A program made the position numbers and the translations under genes. From contig OX393576.1 in NCBI GenBank assembly GCA_947652605.1, forward strand, positions 54,970,966 through 55,034,965: a stretch of DNA of 64,000 nucleotides. Direction: 5' to 3'. Shown here one piece after another: positions 59,097-64,000 of the stretch. Source of the DNA: Elmis aenea (Eukaryota; Arthropoda; Insecta; Coleoptera; Elmidae). The notes beneath the pieces are model-generated. The model was given only the letters and a program-made list of their open reading frames with translations, did not search any database and had not been told where the DNA came from. Numbering within the stretch: position 1 is the first letter of the stretch; each line of letters begins with the position of its first letter.

Positions 59097-60296
59097 CGTG
59101 AAATGGGGTGACATTGATCTTGCGGGGTGACTTTGATAAGCATTTCCAAATTATGCTTATTCGAATTTGGCGCGCGTAATACCGACTTAATAAAACCGCT
59201 AATTTCGCCATTCTTTCCAGAGTTAACGCACGAAGCAGAATTGTATTGTACAATAGTATTTTAGAGCTGTTTTTATGCTTAAATTGGCTGCTAAAAGGAT
59301 AAGTGTTTTCAACATAGATTTTATACCTCTGAAAATTTGTGTTGTACTTTCACGTTCACTAAATTAAGTAAAAATTTCTTGACGGAATCATGTTCATACA
59401 TAACTTATACAATCGTAGGCTCATTTCACTGTTTCTGTCGTTCAAGGTTAGATTGCTATTTAAATTTTTGTTCCGTGGGGTGAAATTGATCACCACCATG
59501 GGGCGAAATTGATCACCATTAATCGTCAATTTTGAAGGTTTCACATTGAGTTTAAAAATATGACTTAGTCTATCGAAAGAAATATTGTTGCTTTACCTTA
59601 ATTTATTGAAAATAATAGCGTTTTATATCCTACCAATTATATTTCAGATATTTAAAATGCAAAGAGCATATAAAAGAAAGCTAGGGGCGCCCAAGTATAG
59701 ATATTACGATGAACAATGCGTTGAAAATGCTTTGCAGAAAGTTATTGACAATGGCTGGAGCTTGAGAAAGGCTGCAAAGCAGTATACAATTCCAAACGGC
59801 ACTTTAAATAATAAATATCATGGGCGTCACGTTAAATTTTGTATTGTTAATAGAAAATGTGTTATGTTTTACAACGAATTAATTTACGTTACTGAAATAA
59901 ACAATTAATAAAAATAATGAAAGCATCGCATAGAGATCTCATGCTCATGCATAAGATGCGATCAATCTCACCCCAAATATGAAAATTCAACATAACTTTT
60001 TTTTTCAGCTAATGAACTTCAACAGGAGTTGGATTGTTCACAGTGTATATCATTTTTCAATGTTTCTGCACTAGACAAGTACTAATCAAAGTGACCCCAA
60101 ACTATGTATAAAGTTGATCATGAGGTTTATTGCGTTTTTTGTGATAAAAAAAGCACTATATAATTTTTGCAATAATGAAAATATATTAACATACGATATA
60201 CTTCATCATCAACATAAAAAACCGATTATGCAATACTGTTTTACAAAGTTATACCAATTTGAAAATTTTATATGACCAATTTCACCTCATTTCACG
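59097..60296. mobile_element. TA-flanked pogo/Tc1-type element retaining only a psq DNA-binding ORF
   Basis: Terminal inverted repeats: left cgtgaaatggggtgacattg, right caatttcacctcatttcacg (imperfect over about 20 bp). Each end is bordered by TA (59095-59096 and 60297-60298), the target of the Tc1/mariner/pogo superfamily. Further copies of ggggtga.attgatc/gatcaatctcacccc occur at 59114, 59477, 59499 and 59960, probably subterminal binding sites. The interior carries the psq-type ORF at 59657-59908 but no room for a full DDE catalytic domain. Confidence 0.83.
59657..59908 (+). CDS. Short psq-type helix-turn-helix protein (pogo transposase N-terminus)
   Basis: An ORF of 83 residues from the Met at 59657; an upstream in-frame Met adds 24 hydrophobic residues that look like translated flank. 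Residues 2-50 (AYKRKLGAPKYRYYDEQCVE, then ALQKVIDNGWSLRKAAKQYT, then IPNGTLNNKYHGRH) match the psq/CENP-B-type helix-turn-helix at the start of pogo and Jerky-like transposases: a basic arm, an acidic/aromatic helix, the A-x-x-x-Y/F turn and a recognition helix with IP..TL..K. After HGRH the frame continues 33 residues without a recognisable domain. A possible donor 'cac|gttaaa' follows HGRH and an acceptor 'tttttttcag' lies at 60008, so the natural product could be spliced. The catalytic D-D-D region is absent. It may be a relic, or a DNA-binding-only protein that could compete for the element's own ends. Confidence 0.7.
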   Translation: MQRAYKRKLGAPKYRYYDEQCVENALQKVIDNGWSLRKAAKQYTIPNGTLNNKYHGRHVKFCIVNRKCVMFYNELIYVTEINN

Positions 60297-60299
60297 TAG

Positions 60300-62135
60300 T
60301 AAAACTGTTTTGTCAGTGCCAATAACTTTTAATGGATTAATGAATTATGAGCGGCATACATTTAAAAAACAAAAACAATTTTTTATTGCTTATAATATTA
60401 AAAATGTTATAACGCTTTCAATAAATAAGGCAACTTAATAGATGGCAAAAAAAACGTTGGGGAAAAATTCTTTTAATCCAGAATGCTGCATTAGATTTAC
60501 TTTTACGTAAGTAGTATCATAAAACGTCAGTATAATAAAACTGTATGAACATTACAGTTTTATCTAAGGCTGACTGTTATGATCTACCTAATGTAAGGAT
60601 ATTTTATAATGTAGTTTAAAAATATCTTAAGAAGTACCCCTATAGTATTACGGAATATTGCCACGATGCGATTTATTATGTTGCATGACGTATCACCCTG
60701 GAAACTCATTTGTCTTATGTTTTATTTATGATGTAATACTTTATACCTAGAATTTTTACTTCACTTTCAATAAATATATCTTATACGCTTATACCTGTTT
60801 TTACACTTTAAATGCGATTACATTTTATTAGAGCTGCAGGACAGTTGAGTTACTGTTTTAGTTTTAACAGTTAGTTTATAATATTGTGGGCAATTGATGT
60901 CTAGTTTACAACAGTGAAACAACACGAAGCGATTCTACATAAAATTTAAAACTGAATCATTTGATGAAGAATAATATTTGCAGTATATGTTGGAAGTGAA
61001 ATTATTATACTAATAAAATTATTGGTTGTGTTTGTATTGTAACATTTGTGTGTAACGTTGTATTTTTCGGTTGTGTAAACCTTTTTCTACTATTATGTAA
61101 TAGTTTTAATAAAAAATCGCCGATCTTCATTGTGAACGATCTCTTGTAAAAATGCTAAATAAGTTTTTTTCGTCAGTAGCAATTTGCTAATACTGTCTCT
61201 TATTTTCTTATTGTGCTAAATGGTCTATAAATGTAATCCTTCAGGAAATATCTATTCGGAAAACTTTGTTTATGGTAACTTGAGAAACTAAATAAAATTT
61301 GCGAAAAATAATTAAATTCAAGTTGCAGTGTTGTAAATTCATCTCCATCGTATACAAAATGTTTTTAAATATTGTAGAAGTAAACACAGTTCGTAAAATA
61401 AACCACATCCGCTATTTTCACTTGATTTTGTGTTGATACAATTCAAAGTTGTTTTTAGAGTCAATTTCGCAGGTGGTTATTGCGGGCGTACATGGGTCAT
61501 TCATGTTCTAAACGCTATAAAAAATAACATTAGCAACGTTGGCTCCATGCCATTAGACGTTTAAACCGATGCAGCAAGGACATTATATTCAGCAACGCAA
61601 ATTTACGCCATATTTCATACGAGTCACGTTGGAAGATGTTTACTGTGCTTGCATGTCGAGTATAATCAACAAAAAATATTTTAAGAGAAAAAATGTATTG
61701 TAATTTTTTACAATATATTCGGAATACAAATATCTGCGAAATTTTTATTTTTAAGAGATGCTTATAAGAAATAAATGTAAAGCTGTACATCCAGAAAAAA
61801 AAAAGTTTGATTTTGAATAATTGTTTTGTTTTTTGTAAAACCCTCTGACCCTGTAATTACACAATTTTTGATTATACATTTATAATATTCTGTTGGCTAA
61901 TTTATTTATGAAAGTGCGTTTGTATTTATCTCCAATGATGGCTTTCAAAACCTATTTTAAGTTGCATATATGCTTAAATTCCAAAAAAATATTCAGTTGT
62001 GATTTAATTTATCTTATAGAGCAATTTGTACAATTTCCAAACCAATGCCTTGCTTTAAGCTTTAAGGTATACAAATTTGTACTTGGATTTGATTAAATGT
62101 TAAACAATTTGTACAATTTCCAAACCAATACCTTG
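60300..62135. other. AT-rich DNA, no recognised gene or element
   Basis: The only repetition noted is that 'caatttgtacaatttccaaaccaatgccttgc' around 62024-62055 recurs at 62105-62136 (about 81 bp apart), together with 'aaggtatacaaatttgta' at 62065 and 62430. This is a short direct duplication that the next element has split. Confidence 0.4.
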
Positions 62136-62143
62136 CTGTAAGG

Positions 62144-62425
62144 CAGGGGTGCGCAAACTTTTCATGCCACGCCCCCATTTTTTTCAGCATGTCAACTTGC
62201 GCCCCCACAATTTTTTGTATTGCTTTAAAGTTAGCAGGCATCAATAATTTTCGATCAACCGATATGAAATATTACAGAAATACAACATTGTAAACAGAAA
62301 AAATATATAAAATTTGAAAAAACTAAACATTTTCTTCAAAAATTATATCATGGCTGTCATTGCGCCCCCCGCATCGTTCGTCGCGCCCCCAAATAGGGGC
62401 GCGCCCCCTAGTTTGCGCATCCCTG
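62144..62425. mobile_element. hAT MITE with gcgcccc-rich ends and exact 8-bp TSD
   Basis: A 282-bp element beginning caggggtgcgcaaact and ending agtttgcgcatccctg, flanked by ctgtaagg on both sides (62136-62143 and 62426-62433). Subterminal cgccccc/gggggcgcg blocks resemble the 11799-12065 MITE, so the two belong to related families. The pre-insertion sequence is part of a local direct duplication whose other copy (62045-62075) reads 'ttgctttaagctttaaggtatac' without an insert. ORFs here are shadows. Confidence 0.9.
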
Positions 62426-62433
62426 CTGTAAGG

Positions 62434-64000
62434 TATACAAATTTGTATTTGGATTTGATTAAATTTAAACATTCTGCCAAATTTGTATTTAAAAATCAGT
62501 TTATAACTAATATTTGCAAGAAAAAGTTTAGTTTTATTTTGACCACATTTTTTTTTCGCTAAGCATGGTATTTGCAAGAGTAGAACTAATTTCGTTTTTG
62601 AGCCCATTCAATCAATGACTAACGTGATATTTCGTAAATGGTTGTTAAACTTAAGGCACGACGGGTAAACCACAATGCATGATATGCAAATCTTGATTCG
62701 AGAATAATAAAAAATTGCCGGGTAAGCTTGTAGGTTTCTCGTGAACATATCCCTTACCTCATCTACATTTTCTGTTCTCTAAGAAGGAGATTGTCGACCA
62801 AATCTTTTATAAATTGATACAGATTCACAGGTTATAAACTTATATTGGCTATTTATACTACCTACTATTGCATCAAGGTTTTTCATGAAATATATTCTAC
62901 AAAAGTTCTGTGGGATATGCGGTGTCGTTAAAAGAGCATAACATCTTTTTTGATGTCACCGCCTTAAGAGTGACGGAATAGACTAGCAAGGGTCGAAATA
63001 AAACAATTGAACTCGGTTATTGTTTTTTCCATGACAACGTTGATTTTTATCTTAAGAATTTGCATTTTTGTAGGTTATTTCGCTTAATTTTGAAAATAAA
63101 CTAATCAAATATGATATCATTGTAAAGAGAAAAAAATAATCTATAAATAAAGTTTACACCTACCACGACTGCCATTTAAAAAAAGTTGTTATGTGAAATA
63201 TCTCGCACGGTAATTTATAAATAAAAATCTGACTATCGACATCTTATAGCAAACAAAATCTACAAAAAAACGTTCCTTTGGCGTTTTTGTGTATTCGCAA
63301 CAATAGCCGAGATATTTAAGTTTAAAATTTTTGATCGATTTCGGTTTTTTCGTTATATCACGCAAGCCATTGGATTTTTAAACAAAACACACTTGTTTAA
63401 AATACACTCCTAAATAGCTAACGTTTGTCCCATTTAACCAATCTTGTATTATCATTATTTACGGAGATATCAATAGTGTACCATCGAAAAGTGAAACGCC
63501 ATCTCCTTATTTCTTTCTGATTTAATTTCAACTTTCAAAATAAATGTGTTTGCAATACCGCTCATTATCAGAAATTTAATTGCCAAAGCATAAGGGATTT
63601 TTAATTATTTTAAGTATAGACTGTTTACAAATAACAAGAACATTTTAAGTGTTATCTATTGTTAGCAACAACTTCATCATTTTCAAAAAAGAACCTATCG
63701 CACTTTCAAAATAAACGACTCATATATTACAGCAAACAGAATGTCAATTGCTTTAATTTTTTGCCATGGTATTTAAAACTTACATTATACGCTATAAAAT
63801 TGATTTAAAACTTTCGATACAAACTTTTGAGACCTGTTAATATCGCGACATTTAAATGGGAGCAAAATATCGTTTTACATCTTCAATAATGACAAAAATT
63901 CGCGTCTATAAGCTACATACATTTTGTTCGTTTTCGGTCTAACAAAAAAAAACTTTTAAACGAGCTCATATAATTTACAACAGCGACTTGATACCGCCGG
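62434..64000. other. AT-rich DNA to the window edge; one small hairpin
   Basis: At 62919-62965 gcggtgtcgttaaaag and ttttttgatgtcaccgc form an imperfect hairpin of about 47 nt next to a GC-richer stretch. No coding frame, KChIP exon or element end pair could be supported up to 64000. Confidence 0.25.

Noticed and set aside
62314..62607. Overlapping ORFs on both strands at 62.3-62.6 kb
   Set aside because: They run through the gcgcccc-rich end of the 62144-62425 hAT MITE; proline/alanine-rich residues come from the repeat.

Overview
The window looks like AT-rich insect nuclear DNA, perhaps from a beetle, although the order cannot be fixed from sequence alone. Two host genes with spliced exons and canonical GT/AG borders are recognisable, both on the minus strand. 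The rest is long introns or intergenic DNA full of broken transposable elements. I found no tRNA, rRNA, CRISPR or bacterial-type feature.

Host genes. Positions 1-951 hold the first three coding exons of a DHX15/Prp43-type DEAH-box spliceosomal RNA helicase, which runs off the left edge. Positions 7793-30550 hold the last three exons of a Kv-channel-interacting protein (KChIP, neuronal calcium sensor family). Its exons of 70, 71 and 327 bp are separated by introns of about 15.3 and 7.0 kb. The N-terminal exon was not found and probably lies beyond the right edge, so much of the window may be KChIP intron.

Mobile DNA. (a) Six hAT-type elements with terminal inverted repeats; five have exact 8-bp target duplications (5637-6588, 17512-18644, 38523-39747, 53605-55282, 62144-62425) and one has an eroded pair (33272-33933). 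(b) Foldback MITEs of the TA-flanked 'TACAGGGTG' type (10511-11138, 24044-24275, 38863-39490) and two copies of a 'TACAGTGTGTAC' type (26060-27239, 28266-29307). (c) A 2.4-kb foldback element at 9374-11776 that hosts two younger MITEs, one a 140-bp hairpin with perfect 60-bp arms. (d) Degenerate mariner transposases (8448-8820, 44592-45000, traces in 49330-50385). (e) A pogo-like, TA-flanked element at 59097-60296 that retains only a psq-type helix-turn-helix ORF. (f) Non-LTR fragments of jockey type (19.4 kb, 33.1-34.1 kb), RTE-like type (22.3, 27.9-30.0, 35.6 kb) and another LINE with a trinucleotide tail (31.3-32.2 kb). (g) A Penelope-like element at 42083-42910 with an open GIY-YIG endonuclease domain.

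The most informative feature is that several insertions can be dated against one another, because the unoccupied site survives elsewhere in the window. The left arm of the 2.4-kb foldback is the empty site for the 140-bp hairpin. Two copies of an unnamed repeat at 24.7 and 38.4 kb are reciprocally empty and filled for a 94-bp retrotransposon tail and a 1.2-kb hAT. A hAT element also sits inside a jockey reading frame, with its target duplication falling on the Q-L-W-G codons. Nothing here demonstrates a new molecular system; the psq-only element is the closest to an unusual functional candidate.
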